From Thermodesulfatator atlanticus DSM 21156 (GTDB taxonomy: Bacteria > Desulfobacterota > Thermodesulfobacteria > Thermodesulfobacteriales > Thermodesulfatatoraceae): a DNA stretch of 64,000 nt. The notes under the pieces were generated by a model that saw only the letters and a program-made list of their open reading frames with translations, did not search any database and was not told the origin of the DNA. This document shows positions 16,979 through 25,792 of the stretch, piece after piece (position 1 is the stretch's first letter; every line of letters starts with the position of its first letter). Position numbers and translations under genes: made by a program. Location of the stretch: positions 1-64,000 of the forward strand of contig NZ_ATXH01000011.1 in assembly GCF_000421585.1 (NCBI RefSeq). The letters are read 5' to 3'.

Positions 16979-18502
16979 CTATTTTATTATTGACGCTTTC
17001 ATCAAGATAACAAGTTCTACTTTTGATCTGGACTCTTCTTTTGCTTTAAATAGATCCCCGATAAGTGGTATTTTTGATATGCCAGGCACGTATGTTTTTT
17101 GATCGCTGTTCTTGTCCATTATGAGTCCACTTATAACGATCATGTCATTATCTTTTGCATTTATGACCGTACTTGTTTCTCTTAAGTTAACGTCTGGTAA
17201 TGTTATTTCATAATTATCGATTTTTGATGTTTTTAGTTTTATGACGTCACTTTTTATTGGGACAATGTTTAATGTTATTTCGTTATTATCACTAATATGT
17301 GGAGTTACTTTAAATAGTAATCCATCAAATACTGCGCTTGTATCCACTGTTGTTTCTACTGTAGTTACACCGTCATAAGCTGTTGTTTGTCTATCTATTT
17401 CCTTAATATATGAAATTGATTTTCCTATTCCAATTATTGCTGGTTGTCCATTTAAGATTCTGATTCGAGGATTAGAAACAATTTTAATTGTTCCGTATTG
17501 GGCAATAGCTTGGATTATAGAATCAAAATAAGGTGTTCCTCTTAAATTTAAGACTAAACTTTTGCTGTCTTGCCACAAAAAGCTTGTGCTACTTGTTAGA
17601 TGTAGAGTGTCTTTTAAATTATTGTTTAAAATGACTTGCCAGTTAATGCCATATTGAAATGTCTTTTCAAGATTTACCTCAATAATTTTAGCTTCTATCA
17701 GAACTTGTTTGTTATATTTTTGTTTTATTTTGTTTATTAACTTTGTAATTCGGCGAATATTTTGTACTTTATCTCTTACATATATTGTTCCAGTATACCT
17801 ATTTATAGTAAAAATTCCTTTGTCTGATAATAGTTTTTTGATATTTTCTTCTATTGTTGTGTAAATATCTGTATTTTTCGCATTTAAATCACCTTTTATT
17901 TCTATTTTGCCTTTTAGTGGACTTATTATATTATTTTCTTTCCCTTGATTGTTTCCTCCGGTATTGCCAAGTACGTCTCCTCCCAATTCAAAGCTTGCTC
18001 CCCTCAAACCTGTCAAAAAATTTAAATCAAATATTTTTTCTTCATATAGTGAAATGAAGATTATTCCGTTTTTTATATAATATGCTACTCCTAGTAAGTC
18101 GGTTATTATGTTTAGTGCTTGTCTTAGTGTTATATTTTGAAGTTCTACTGTTATATTTTTTCTTTCAGGTGGTAGTTCTTTTACAACATCATCTGTTATT
18201 ATTAAGTTTAATCCTGCAATTTTGGCTATCGCTAATAAAAGTTTTTTGTAATTTTCGTTTTCTACTGATATATTAATTTTTTCTGTATCTAAAGGAGAAA
18301 GATTCTTGAAGGAAATTTGTGGAATTTCTGTTTTATTATTCCTTTTTGTTGTCTTTTGTTTATTAATTTTCCTGTCAGGAATTAAGATGTAATTGTTGTG
18401 AATTTTTTCTTCCACTTTAGGCTGGTGGGTTGATCCGCATGAAGTGATAAAGCCTATAATTATGATTAAAAGGATTATTTTGCTAAATTTTAATTGTTTC
18501 AC
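16979..18502 (-). CDS. mshL: Type IV pilus / MSHA outer-membrane secretin
   Basis: 507 residues. A lipoprotein signal ends 'GFITSCGS' (lipid-modified Cys about 22). An STN-like region ('LLLAIAKIAGLNLIITDDVV', then 'ITLRQALNIITDLL') is followed by an N1-like fold ('INRYTGTIYVRD') and the secretin core, ending in the family signature 'VPGISKIPLIGDLF' and 'VELVILMKASI'. It forms the multimeric outer-membrane pore for the pilus. Size and domain order fit MshL/PilQ; no AMIN domain is seen, favouring MshL. It overlaps the upstream gene by 20 bases. The coding strand is very A-rich, unlike the mshE/mshG homologues in the same operon. Confidence 0.9.
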   Translation of the reverse strand: MKQLKFSKIILLIIIIGFITSCGSTHQPKVEEKIHNNYILIPDRKINKQKTTKRNNKTEIPQISFKNLSPLDTEKINISVENENYKKLLLAIAKIAGLNLIITDDVVKELPPERKNITVELQNITLRQALNIITDLLGVAYYIKNGIIFISLYEEKIFDLNFLTGLRGASFELGGDVLGNTGGNNQGKENNIISPLKGKIEIKGDLNAKNTDIYTTIEENIKKLLSDKGIFTINRYTGTIYVRDKVQNIRRITKLINKIKQKYNKQVLIEAKIIEVNLEKTFQYGINWQVILNNNLKDTLHLTSSTSFLWQDSKSLVLNLRGTPYFDSIIQAIAQYGTIKIVSNPRIRILNGQPAIIGIGKSISYIKEIDRQTTAYDGVTTVETTVDTSAVFDGLLFKVTPHISDNNEITLNIVPIKSDVIKLKTSKIDNYEITLPDVNLRETSTVINAKDNDMIVISGLIMDKNSDQKTYVPGISKIPLIGDLFKAKEESRSKVELVILMKASIIK

Positions 18503-18917
18503 CGAGTTTTACCTCTATATATTTATTTTTTACTTTTAAGATTACACTTTTGTTTTTTATTTTAAAAATTTTTATGTTGTTTGTTAATTTGTATCCTTCA
18601 TAGTAAATTTTTCCGTTTATTATGCATGCTTTCTGTTTTTTTACTGATATTATAGTAGTTAGAGTAAATGTTTTTTCTAATTGTGGTCCCTTTTTTTCTT
18701 CTATTTCTTTCTTTAGAAAAGAGATATTACCCGCTTTCTGGTATTTTTTCTGTCTACTTTCTTTTTTCCATTTAAGGTAGATGAATTCTTCGTTACGAAT
18801 TTTTGGAATAAAAGGGCTTTTTTGTAAAATTTTTATCAAGTATGAGCTTATTAGTATCGTTGTAATTATATATGGTAGCCATATGATAATTATTTCTTTT
18901 CTATCTTTAAAAAACAA
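18483..18917 (-). CDS. PilP/MshK/GspC-like inner-membrane pilus assembly protein
   Basis: 144 residues with one N-terminal membrane helix ('IIIIWLPYIITTILISSYL'). The C-terminal 45 residues carry the short beta pattern of the GspC/PilP homology region: 'ACIINGKIYYEGYKL', then 'ILKVKNKYIEVKLGE'. In type II and type IV systems this domain contacts the secretin, which is encoded by the next gene with a 20-base overlap. Family assignment rests on pattern and position. Confidence 0.6.
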   Translation of the reverse strand: MFFKDRKEIIIIWLPYIITTILISSYLIKILQKSPFIPKIRNEEFIYLKWKKESRQKKYQKAGNISFLKKEIEEKKGPQLEKTFTLTTIISVKKQKACIINGKIYYEGYKLTNNIKIFKIKNKSVILKVKNKYIEVKLGETIKI

Positions 18918-19269
18918 TTTTTCTGCCCTTTATATTTATTTTTTTATTTTTTTTAAGTTCAAAGCTTTTTACAAACGTAAATGTTTTTTCATTGTATAGG
19001 TAAGATAGTTGTTCATTTAAATCTTGTGTCGTTATGTTTATTTTAAAATCGATTTCTTTTGGTCTTTTTATATTCATCTCTTTTATTTTTTTAAGCGATT
19101 TTAATTCTTTTGTTAAGTGTTTCTCTTCTTCTATTAATGTTGAATGGTATTGTGTTGTATTAAAATTTTTATAAATATTATTGATAACTAAGTATGTACT
19201 CAATAGTAATACCAGGCAACTAATAACTATTCCTGCTATTTCTCTTTTATGGATTATTATTTTTTTCAT
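18907..19269 (-). CDS. Small pilus assembly membrane protein (PilO/MshJ position)
   Basis: 120 residues: a membrane helix at about 12-32 ('IAGIVISCLVLLLSTYLVIN'), a coiled-coil stretch ('IEEEKHLTKELKSLKKIKEM') and a short C-terminal region. Not recognised by sequence, but membrane helix plus coiled coil between PilN-like and PilP-like genes is the place and form of PilO/MshJ. It is shorter than typical PilO (about 200), so the C-terminal ferredoxin-like fold may be reduced. It overlaps the next gene by 11 bases. Confidence 0.5.
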   Translation of the reverse strand: MKKIIIHKREIAGIVISCLVLLLSTYLVINNIYKNFNTTQYHSTLIEEEKHLTKELKSLKKIKEMNIKRPKEIDFKINITTQDLNEQLSYLYNEKTFTFVKSFELKKNKKINIKGRKIVF

Positions 19270-19355
19270 ACTACCTATTTATTTCCGCTTTGTTCTCGAT
19301 ATTGTTCCTTGTGTCCTTCTTTATGGTGTCCATGTTGTTTATACTGTCTTTGCTT

Positions 19356-19982
19356 CTACAGTGTTCCGCACACAGCACCTTTCAGAGTTTCTAATTTCCA
19401 ATATTCTACAATGTCGTCGTATTCTTCTTGTCTTTGTGGATCTTTATATGCATAATCTGGATTGTTGCATTCATAATTGTCTACTTGACATTGCTGATAT
19501 TGGGGATAAATTTTGACTATATTTGCATCTAACCCTGTCTGAATATTGTAGTTTGGTCCCCCACTTACTAACAAAAAAGCAATATTTGCTTTTTCTTCAT
19601 AATTTAAGCATTGGCAGTCTTTGCAAAAATATATTTTTAGATTAGTAGTTGTAGAGTTGCATATTTCATTTCCGTCTAAAGTTGCTTTTAGATACCTTAT
19701 TTCTTTTCTCCATGAATCTTTTGTTTTTCCAAATATATTTTTGGGCATAATTGATGCATCACAAATCGTAACAGGACTAGGTAAAGTTCCCGTGGTTAAA
19801 GCATAGCCCCTTATGGTATAGACTATTTCTTCCATAATTTTTTTCGTTTCACGTATTTTGCTCGTTTTAATTAACGGCCCTATTAGAGTTACCCCTATGC
19901 CTAGTAATAAGCCAAGCACTACTAGTACGATCGCTAATTCCACCATGGTGAAACCATTTTTACTAAGGTTTAAATTCTCCAT
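19356..19982 (-). CDS. Type IV pilin-like protein with prepilin signal
   Basis: 208 residues. 'NGFTMVELAIVLVVLGLLLG' is a class III prepilin signal: cleavage after G11, N-methylated F12, and Glu at position 5 of the mature protein for assembly. The C-terminal part has seven Cys ('YFCKDCQCL', 'QQCQVDNYEC', 'AVCGTL'), enough for disulfides or metal binding. Probably a minor pilin or pseudopilin of the operon; a prepilin peptidase gene is not in the window. It overlaps the PilMN-like gene by 20 bases. Confidence 0.85.
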   Translation of the reverse strand: MENLNLSKNGFTMVELAIVLVVLGLLLGIGVTLIGPLIKTSKIRETKKIMEEIVYTIRGYALTTGTLPSPVTICDASIMPKNIFGKTKDSWRKEIRYLKATLDGNEICNSTTTNLKIYFCKDCQCLNYEEKANIAFLLVSGGPNYNIQTGLDANIVKIYPQYQQCQVDNYECNNPDYAYKDPQRQEEYDDIVEYWKLETLKGAVCGTL

Positions 19983-21315
19983 AGATTTTTAGAATCCCTT
20001 TTTTATTTTTATCATCGTAAGAGAATAAATTTTTTTTAATTGAAATTTTCTCTTGTAGTCCTTCCAAAAAAATATCGAAGCTTTTTTGAACTTTTTTTAA
20101 ACTTCCTAGACTTTCCACTTCAAGGAAAATAGGAAAGGGGCTTTCTTGAGCGTATTCTTTCGTGGTTTTTTCAGATAATTTTTTGTTTACAGCTTCTCCT
20201 CCTGCTAGGTCTCTGATAATGAGATCAGGAGGTGTTATTTCATTTAGCCAATACAAAAAAACATCTAAACGAAATGTCTTGTCAAACTTGGATTTAGTCT
20301 CAATGTAAGTTTTTACAATTTGTTTTTCTTCTGGAGTCAATATATTATTTAATTGCGTTGTCAATTCTTCTGATTTTTTCTGTAAATAGGATATTTCTCT
20401 TTCTAATTCTTTATTTTTAGGGGAAAGAAAAAACCATATTCCATAATTTATTAATGAAATAAACAAAAAAATAAAACCTAATTTCCTTGCTGCATTTAAA
20501 TGCCATAAAAATTTTCGATAATCTCTTGGTAGAAGACTAAAATCTTCAGGAACAAATAAAGCTCCAAATAATTCTGGTTCATCGAGAATTTGGTCTTTTT
20601 CTATGCCTTTTATAAAAGAAAAAGAAGGAACTATTGCTGTTAAACTTGTATTTGGTAACAGTTCACGTTTGGGACCATAAGAAATAATTCCTTTTATATT
20701 TATATTGAGAAGTCGTTCCCCAAAGTCGATAGCTGCTAATAATGCTTCTTCTATTTGGGAGGAAGTCGGACCAAATAAAGGATTAACTTCTAAGGTACGT
20801 AAAAAGTATAACCTGTTTCCCCCTGTTAAGGAAATATAGATCTTATCTTGAGATATGTAAACACTCAATGTATTTTCATCTGTTTCTTTTAGAGTTAAAA
20901 AAGCAATAGCGAGTTGCTCAGGATAAAGCCCTTGTAAACGAGCTTCAATATCGCTAACTTCTCTTATTAATTGTTTAATTGAACTATAATTTACCGCGCA
21001 AAAACTTACTTCTATCTGTGGGCCAAGTCCTTCTTCTATTCGAAATGAAATAGCTGGTGTAGTTTCAAAAAGTCCAAGTTCTCTAGGTTTCTCTCTTAGC
21101 TGTAGTTCAATTATTTCTTCTGGAGACTTAACAATATTTTCGGTAGAGAAGTGAAGCTCTGGAAATTCAGAAACTAATATGAATCTTTTGCTTTTTAGTT
21201 CTTGTTTGCGAAAAAATCGTGGTGGCTCTTGCACATTAAAAATAGTTCTTGCCTTTTTAAAAGTTATTCCTTTTATTGTCTCTTTGTCTTTCTTTATGAC
21301 TAAAATTTTTCTCAT
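19963..21315 (-). CDS. PilM-PilN fusion-like pilus assembly protein (MshI/GspL-like)
   Basis: About 450 residues. Residues 1-275 look like a reduced actin-like PilM/GspL cytoplasmic domain ('VSDIEARLQGLYPEQLAIAF', 'SLTGGNRLYFLRTL', 'EALLAAIDFGERLL'). A membrane helix follows (about 285-303), then a coiled coil ('LEREISYLQKKSEELTTQLN') and a PilN-like domain ('FLYWLNEITPPDLIIRDL'). In MSHA and type II systems this protein links the ATPase to the inner-membrane platform. ATG 21315 overlaps the upstream stop as ATGA; a GTG 12 bases earlier is possible. Confidence 0.7.
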   Translation of the reverse strand: MRKILVIKKDKETIKGITFKKARTIFNVQEPPRFFRKQELKSKRFILVSEFPELHFSTENIVKSPEEIIELQLREKPRELGLFETTPAISFRIEEGLGPQIEVSFCAVNYSSIKQLIREVSDIEARLQGLYPEQLAIAFLTLKETDENTLSVYISQDKIYISLTGGNRLYFLRTLEVNPLFGPTSSQIEEALLAAIDFGERLLNINIKGIISYGPKRELLPNTSLTAIVPSFSFIKGIEKDQILDEPELFGALFVPEDFSLLPRDYRKFLWHLNAARKLGFIFLFISLINYGIWFFLSPKNKELEREISYLQKKSEELTTQLNNILTPEEKQIVKTYIETKSKFDKTFRLDVFLYWLNEITPPDLIIRDLAGGEAVNKKLSEKTTKEYAQESPFPIFLEVESLGSLKKVQKSFDIFLEGLQEKISIKKNLFSYDDKNKKGILKIYGEFKP

Positions 21316-22217
21316 CTGAGCCACCAAAATATTCCAAGAATTATTAGTAGTGTAGAAAAAATAAGAGGTAAAAATAAGTGATATTTAGTGTAAAAATCTC
21401 CTATTTTTAGACTTTCTAAAGCGTCAACTACAATTTCTTTGTCTATTTTGTTAGTATTTTTTGCGGCAGCGAAAAGTATCGCTCTGTCCATAATTTTATT
21501 AATTGAGCGTGGAATTCCTTTACTATGTTGATAAAGAAGTTTTCGTGCGGTATATGAAATCTCAAGGTTTGAGCCTCCGGCCTTTTCCCATCGAAAAAGT
21601 ATGTAATCTAGAGTCTCTTCCCGCGAAAGAGAGGATAAACATTCGTTAATCGTTATGCGTTGAAGTAGTTGTGACAATTCGGGTCTTTTAAGCTTTTCTT
21701 CAAGTAAAGGCTGACCTACTAGTAGTATTTGAACCAATTTTTTCTTTTCAGTTTCCAGGTTGGAAAGCAAACGTAACTCTTCTAGACTTTCTGATGGTAA
21801 GTTTTGGGCTTCGTCTATTACTAGTATAAGGGTTTTTCCTTCATGGCTTATATTAATGAGATAATCCCTGAAACGTCTTAATAGCTGTTCCTTACTGTCT
21901 ACGGTTGAAAAAGGGATTTCTAAGTCTTCAAGAATGGCTCTTAGCAAATCTATAGGAGAAAGCGTCGGGGATAGAATGATTGCGATTTCTTTTTCTTTGG
22001 GTAATTCATTTAAAAGAAGACGGAGCAAAAGTGTTTTTCCGGTTCCTGGTTCTCCGGTTAAGCTTATGAAGCCTTCTCCTCGTAAAAGACCATATTTAAT
22101 TATTTCAAACGTTTTAACATGTGTTTCTGAAGGAAAAAAATAATCGGTATCAGGGGTGAGGCGGAAAGGATGGTCTTTTAGGCCAAAAATTTCCAGATAA
22201 TCAGGTACTTTTGTCAT
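21312..22217 (-). CDS. mshM: ExeA/MshM-like AAA+ ATPase
   Basis: 301 residues. Starts with the family signature 'YLEIFGLKDHPFRLTPDTDY'; Walker A GEPGTGKT is at 55-62 and Walker B 'LILVIDEAQNLP' follows. A C-terminal membrane helix is at about 280-298. ExeA/GspA proteins help secretin assembly in type II secretion, and MshM is the MSHA counterpart; its presence is one reason to call the cluster MSHA-like rather than a classic PilMNOPQ locus. The gene abuts the mshG-like gene without a gap. Confidence 0.85.
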   Translation of the reverse strand: MTKVPDYLEIFGLKDHPFRLTPDTDYFFPSETHVKTFEIIKYGLLRGEGFISLTGEPGTGKTLLLRLLLNELPKEKEIAIILSPTLSPIDLLRAILEDLEIPFSTVDSKEQLLRRFRDYLINISHEGKTLILVIDEAQNLPSESLEELRLLSNLETEKKKLVQILLVGQPLLEEKLKRPELSQLLQRITINECLSSLSREETLDYILFRWEKAGGSNLEISYTARKLLYQHSKGIPRSINKIMDRAILFAAAKNTNKIDKEIVVDALESLKIGDFYTKYHLFLPLIFSTLLIILGIFWWLR

Positions 22218-23429
22218 TTATCCCGCCCCTATTTGTGATACCAGATCATAAATCGGCCCTATAAGTGCTAGGGCTATAATTAGGAACATAAGCCCTGCTA
22301 TAATTATGAGCATTGGTTCTATTATTTTTGAAAGGGCTGTTACCAAGTGCTCAAGCCCTTGGTAATAGTAATCGGCAAGGTAGCGCAATTGTTCAACCAA
22401 GTTGCCTGTTTCTTCCCCCACTTTTATCATGCGAAGCTCTAGGTGAGAGAAAAATGACGAAACCTCACAAGCCCGAGTAAATGAATATCCTTCCTCAATA
22501 CGTTTTTTGATCAGTTCAAGGATTTGGAAAAAATAAGGGCTTTTAAAGCTCTTTTGCATAATTTCAAGGGAACGCATCAGGCTTATCCCGGAATACAATA
22601 AGAGAGCGATGTATTCAAAAAAGAAAGCAAGTAAAGAGTAGCGTTTAATCTTTTTTAAAAGGGGAATTTTTAGCGAAAATTTTTCCCAAAAAAATTTACA
22701 TTTCTCGTTTTTGATTACAAGAATGGTCCCCAAAGCTATTAATAAGGGAGGTAAGGAAAAATAGGGCCAGTTAGCCGCAGAAAATGACACAATTTTTATA
22801 AGTACCTTGGTAGCCAGAGGTAATTCGGTATTCATTTCTTGGAAAAGGCTAAGGATGCGGGGCAAAACAAAAAATATCCAAAAAGCAAGCGCGGCTGTCA
22901 TAGAAATAAAGACAAAAGTCGGATAAATTAAAGCTCGTTTGGTATTTGAAATAATCTCGTCAACCCGCAGAAGATGCTCCGATGCTGCTTCAAGTGTTTC
23001 AGGAAGTTTGCCACTTTCTTCTCCCACAAGGGTTAACGCTTTCACTATGGGGCTAAACACATTTTCTGTTGTTTCTAAGCCTTCTGAAAAACTCCGCCCT
23101 TCTTCCACGTATGATCTAAGTTTGCGAATAGCTTTTGCTAGGGATTTGTTTTCAGTAGCTTTTTCTAGGTCTGCTAAGGCGTGTAAAATCGGAACTCCGC
23201 CCCGCAACATAAAAGCAAGATTACGGCAGAACTCTGCAAGTTCACGTCTGCTAACTCTTGAAAAGGATAAACCCCGTAAGCCCCAGCTTCTTTTTTGTTT
23301 ATACTTAATGAGGATTATTCCTCTGTCCTGGAGACGTTGAAAAAGTTCTAAAACAGATGAAAACTCAGCGCTTTCTTTTATGTGTTTTCCTGTTCTGGGA
23401 TCAAAGGCCTCGTATGTAAATTCAGGCAT
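22218..23429 (-). CDS. mshG: Inner-membrane platform protein, PilC/GspF family
   Basis: 403 residues from ATG 23429 ('MPEFTYEAFDPRTGKHIKES'); the frame is open further upstream, but that part runs through the pilB-like gene. Two GspF domains can be seen: 'FCRNLAFMLRGGVPILHALA' in the first and 'FFEYIALLLYSGISLMRSLE' in the second, with membrane helices near 170-190, 220-240 and 375-395. It forms the rotating platform that pilus subunits pass. The start overlaps the upstream stop (TAATG), showing coupled translation. Base composition is close to the window average. Confidence 0.92.
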   Translation of the reverse strand: MPEFTYEAFDPRTGKHIKESAEFSSVLELFQRLQDRGIILIKYKQKRSWGLRGLSFSRVSRRELAEFCRNLAFMLRGGVPILHALADLEKATENKSLAKAIRKLRSYVEEGRSFSEGLETTENVFSPIVKALTLVGEESGKLPETLEAASEHLLRVDEIISNTKRALIYPTFVFISMTAALAFWIFFVLPRILSLFQEMNTELPLATKVLIKIVSFSAANWPYFSLPPLLIALGTILVIKNEKCKFFWEKFSLKIPLLKKIKRYSLLAFFFEYIALLLYSGISLMRSLEIMQKSFKSPYFFQILELIKKRIEEGYSFTRACEVSSFFSHLELRMIKVGEETGNLVEQLRYLADYYYQGLEHLVTALSKIIEPMLIIIAGLMFLIIALALIGPIYDLVSQIGAG

Positions 23430-25063
23430 TAGCCAAGCACCCTTATGGCTTCTTCTAAAGCAACTTCGCCAGCAAGTATGCGCTTGCGGGCTGAGTCCCA
23501 AAGCGTTTTAAAACCCTTTTTTCTGGCAAAAGTTGCGATCTCAGTAGCAGGTTTTCCTTGGGCAATCATTTCTCTAACTTCATCGGAAAGTATGAGGATT
23601 TCGGTTACTGCCGTACGTCCGAGAAATCCTGTATCACGGCAGTTTTCACACCCTATGCCGCGCAGGTAAACTGCATCTGCAGGAAGTTGGTAACGCTCGA
23701 GAATCTCGTGTTCAGGTTTGTATTCTTCGAGACAATAAGGACAATTTTTGCGCAAAAGCCTTTGGGCTGTAATGCCAATTAGTGCTCCTGCAATGAGAGA
23801 ATCAGAAAGTTTAAGATCCCTTAAGCGTTCAATAGCTGAGATCGTATCATTAGTATGTAAGGTGGACAGAAAAAGATGCCCTGTTAAAGCAGCGCGAACC
23901 GCCATAGTGGCGGTTTCTTCATCGCGTATCTCTCCGATAAGGATTACGTCTGGATCCTGGCGCAAAAAATGCCTTATGGCTGCTGCAAAAGTGTAGCCAA
24001 TGTCTTCGTTGATTTGGGTTTGCCTGATAAGGGGAAAGCTATATTCCACCGGGTCTTCGGCAGTTACCACGTTTTTATGAAGGACATCTATGAGGCGGAG
24101 AGCCGCATATAGGGTGGTGGTTTTTCCGCTTCCTGTGGGGCCGGTTACTAAGATCATGCCATAGGGTTTTTTAAAAAGTTCTTCAAGGGCATTTACTTCT
24201 TCCTGGTCAAATCCAAGGCTTGTGAGATGACGCACTGAGGCTTTTACTGGGAGCAGACGGATGACCATATTTTCGCCAAAAACGCCGCGCACCGTAGAAA
24301 TTCTCAGGTCAAATTCTTCACCCAGAAATTCAAAACGCATTTTGCCATCTTGAGGCAGGCGTTGTTCGGCAATATCCATTTCGGCCTTTACTTTTATCGC
24401 ACTGATTAACCGGGGGTGAACTTGGTTTGGGAAGACAAACATGAGTTCGAGAATTCCATCTAATCGAAAATACACACGTGAGGATTTCTCTGAGGGAACA
24501 AGGTGGATATCAGCAGCTTTGTAACTTATGGCTGATACCATTATGTTACGAAAAAGTTGTTCTACATCGAAATTAAACCCGGGATTTCTTTTTAATTTTT
24601 GGAGAAGTTCTGCAATTTCTTTTTCTGGTGGGTGTTGCAGGAGATAATAAAAACGTTCAACTGTTTCTTGGATTTGGCTTTTGGGGGCTACATATAGTTC
24701 GTAAGGTATTTTTACCACTTTGTTGAGCGCTTCTAGGGTACGGGCGTTGAACGGATCTGCTATGGCGATGTGTAACTTTTCAGAAATTTTATATGGTAAA
24801 ACCAGGGCCTCTCTGGCAAAGTTGGCGGGGATTTGAAGCAAGGCCTTTTTTTCCGGCAAGAGATTTTCTAGTTCCATGAAGGGAAGACCGCTTTGTTCGG
24901 CAAGTACGACGGCTACTTCAAAATCCGTAACAATTCCAAGGCGAACCAGGATCTCGCCTAACCTTTCTTTGGTGGCTTCCTGTTCCTTTAGAGCGAACTT
25001 GATGTGGTCATCTGAGATATAGCCTTTTTCTTTTAAAAGCTGGCCAATGGGTTTTTGTTTCAT
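23429..25063 (-). CDS. mshE: Pilus extension ATPase, PilB/GspE/MshE family
   Basis: 544 residues. The N-terminal MshEN-like domain (1-140; 'GQLLKEKGYISDDHIKFALK') is of the type that binds cyclic-di-GMP in MshE. The motor has Walker A GPTGSGKT (308-315), Asp box 'TAEDPVEYSFPLIRQTQIN', Walker B 'VILIGEIRDEETA' and His box 'GHLFLSTLHTNDT'. Zinc ligands C441, C444, C472, C475 are complete. It powers pilus polymerisation. First gene of the minus-strand operon; c-di-GMP control would link it to the GGDEF-EAL gene in the window, though this is inference. Confidence 0.93.
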   Translation of the reverse strand: MKQKPIGQLLKEKGYISDDHIKFALKEQEATKERLGEILVRLGIVTDFEVAVVLAEQSGLPFMELENLLPEKKALLQIPANFAREALVLPYKISEKLHIAIADPFNARTLEALNKVVKIPYELYVAPKSQIQETVERFYYLLQHPPEKEIAELLQKLKRNPGFNFDVEQLFRNIMVSAISYKAADIHLVPSEKSSRVYFRLDGILELMFVFPNQVHPRLISAIKVKAEMDIAEQRLPQDGKMRFEFLGEEFDLRISTVRGVFGENMVIRLLPVKASVRHLTSLGFDQEEVNALEELFKKPYGMILVTGPTGSGKTTTLYAALRLIDVLHKNVVTAEDPVEYSFPLIRQTQINEDIGYTFAAAIRHFLRQDPDVILIGEIRDEETATMAVRAALTGHLFLSTLHTNDTISAIERLRDLKLSDSLIAGALIGITAQRLLRKNCPYCLEEYKPEHEILERYQLPADAVYLRGIGCENCRDTGFLGRTAVTEILILSDEVREMIAQGKPATEIATFARKKGFKTLWDSARKRILAGEVALEEAIRVLG

Positions 25064-25174
25064 ACCAACTCCAGGGAAAACTCTTGTCTTTTATTCGGTA
25101 TTTTGGAGCAGACCTTAAAGTTTTTTCTCAAGAAACCGAAATAGTTGAAAAAATTGCAAGGAGGATTGTTTGTC

Positions 25175-25741
25175 ATGGACCGTTTGGCAACAAGAGGCTT
25201 TACCCTGGTAGAGTTGGCTATTGTCTTGGTAATCATTGGTATTATTTTGGGTGGAATTTTAAAGGGCCAGGAAATTATTACGAACGCGAAAGTAAAACGT
25301 CTGGTAAACGACTACAAAGGCTATGTAGCGGCTATTTACACTTATCAGGAAAGATACGGAGTGCTTCCTGGAGACGATCCCGAGGCAACTACCAGGTTCC
25401 CCGATTGTGATACCCGCAACGGCGATGGTGATGGCCGCATGGATGATGAAGACGGTACCGACTGGGGAAGATATTGGACACATTTAAGATGCGCTGGAAT
25501 TATTTCAGGCTCTGGTAATAAGCATCCTACTCATCCCTTTGGCGGTAGGGTTTATATCAATTACAACGATTACAACCTCTCTGGACATACGATTTGTTTC
25601 ACAAATGTTCCCGGAGATATTGCCGCTATTATTGATTCCTCAAACGATGACGGAAATCCGAGTAAGGGAACTATCCAGGGAGATGGTTCGGCTACTACCT
25701 ATGATCCTGCAAGGTCTTACAACCTTTGTTTCCGTTTGTAG
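25175..25741 (+). CDS. Type IV pilin-like protein with EF-hand-like loop
   Basis: 188 residues from ATG 25175 (AGGAGG about 10 bases upstream). The prepilin signal 'RGFTLVELAIVLVIIGIILG' gives cleavage after G8 and Glu5 of the mature pilin. After the long helix come 'YGVLPGDDPEATTRF' and a loop N82-D93 ('NGDGDGRMDDED') that fits the EF-hand pattern D/N-x-D-x-D-G-x-M-D-x-x-D, suggesting calcium binding. Then 'RCAGIISGSGN' and a Cys near the C-terminus. Probably the major or a minor pilin, transcribed divergently from the mshE operon across a 111-base gap and ended by a clear terminator. Confidence 0.87.
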   Translation: MDRLATRGFTLVELAIVLVIIGIILGGILKGQEIITNAKVKRLVNDYKGYVAAIYTYQERYGVLPGDDPEATTRFPDCDTRNGDGDGRMDDEDGTDWGRYWTHLRCAGIISGSGNKHPTHPFGGRVYINYNDYNLSGHTICFTNVPGDIAAIIDSSNDDGNPSKGTIQGDGSATTYDPARSYNLCFRL

Positions 25742-25757
25742 TTCTTTGAAAGACCGA

Positions 25758-25792
25758 GGAGAGTGGGCCTGCGCCCATTCTCCTTTATTTTA
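25758..25792 (+). terminator. Intrinsic terminator after the pilin gene
   Basis: GGAGAGTGGGC (25758-25768), loop CTGC, GCCCATTCTCC (25773-25783), then TTTATTTTA. An 11-bp stem with one mismatch and a T-rich tail. Its tail overlaps the stop codon of the converging DUF3782-like gene. Confidence 0.85.

Noticed and set aside
19271-19333. 20-codon frame on the minus strand between the pilin and PilO-like genes
   Set aside because: It ends one base before the next start codon, which is suggestive, but has no ribosome site and no recognisable content.
25064-25174. Sigma-54 promoter between the mshE and pilin genes
   Set aside because: No GG-N10-GC with the surrounding consensus was found on either strand, although a PilR-like activator lies nearby.
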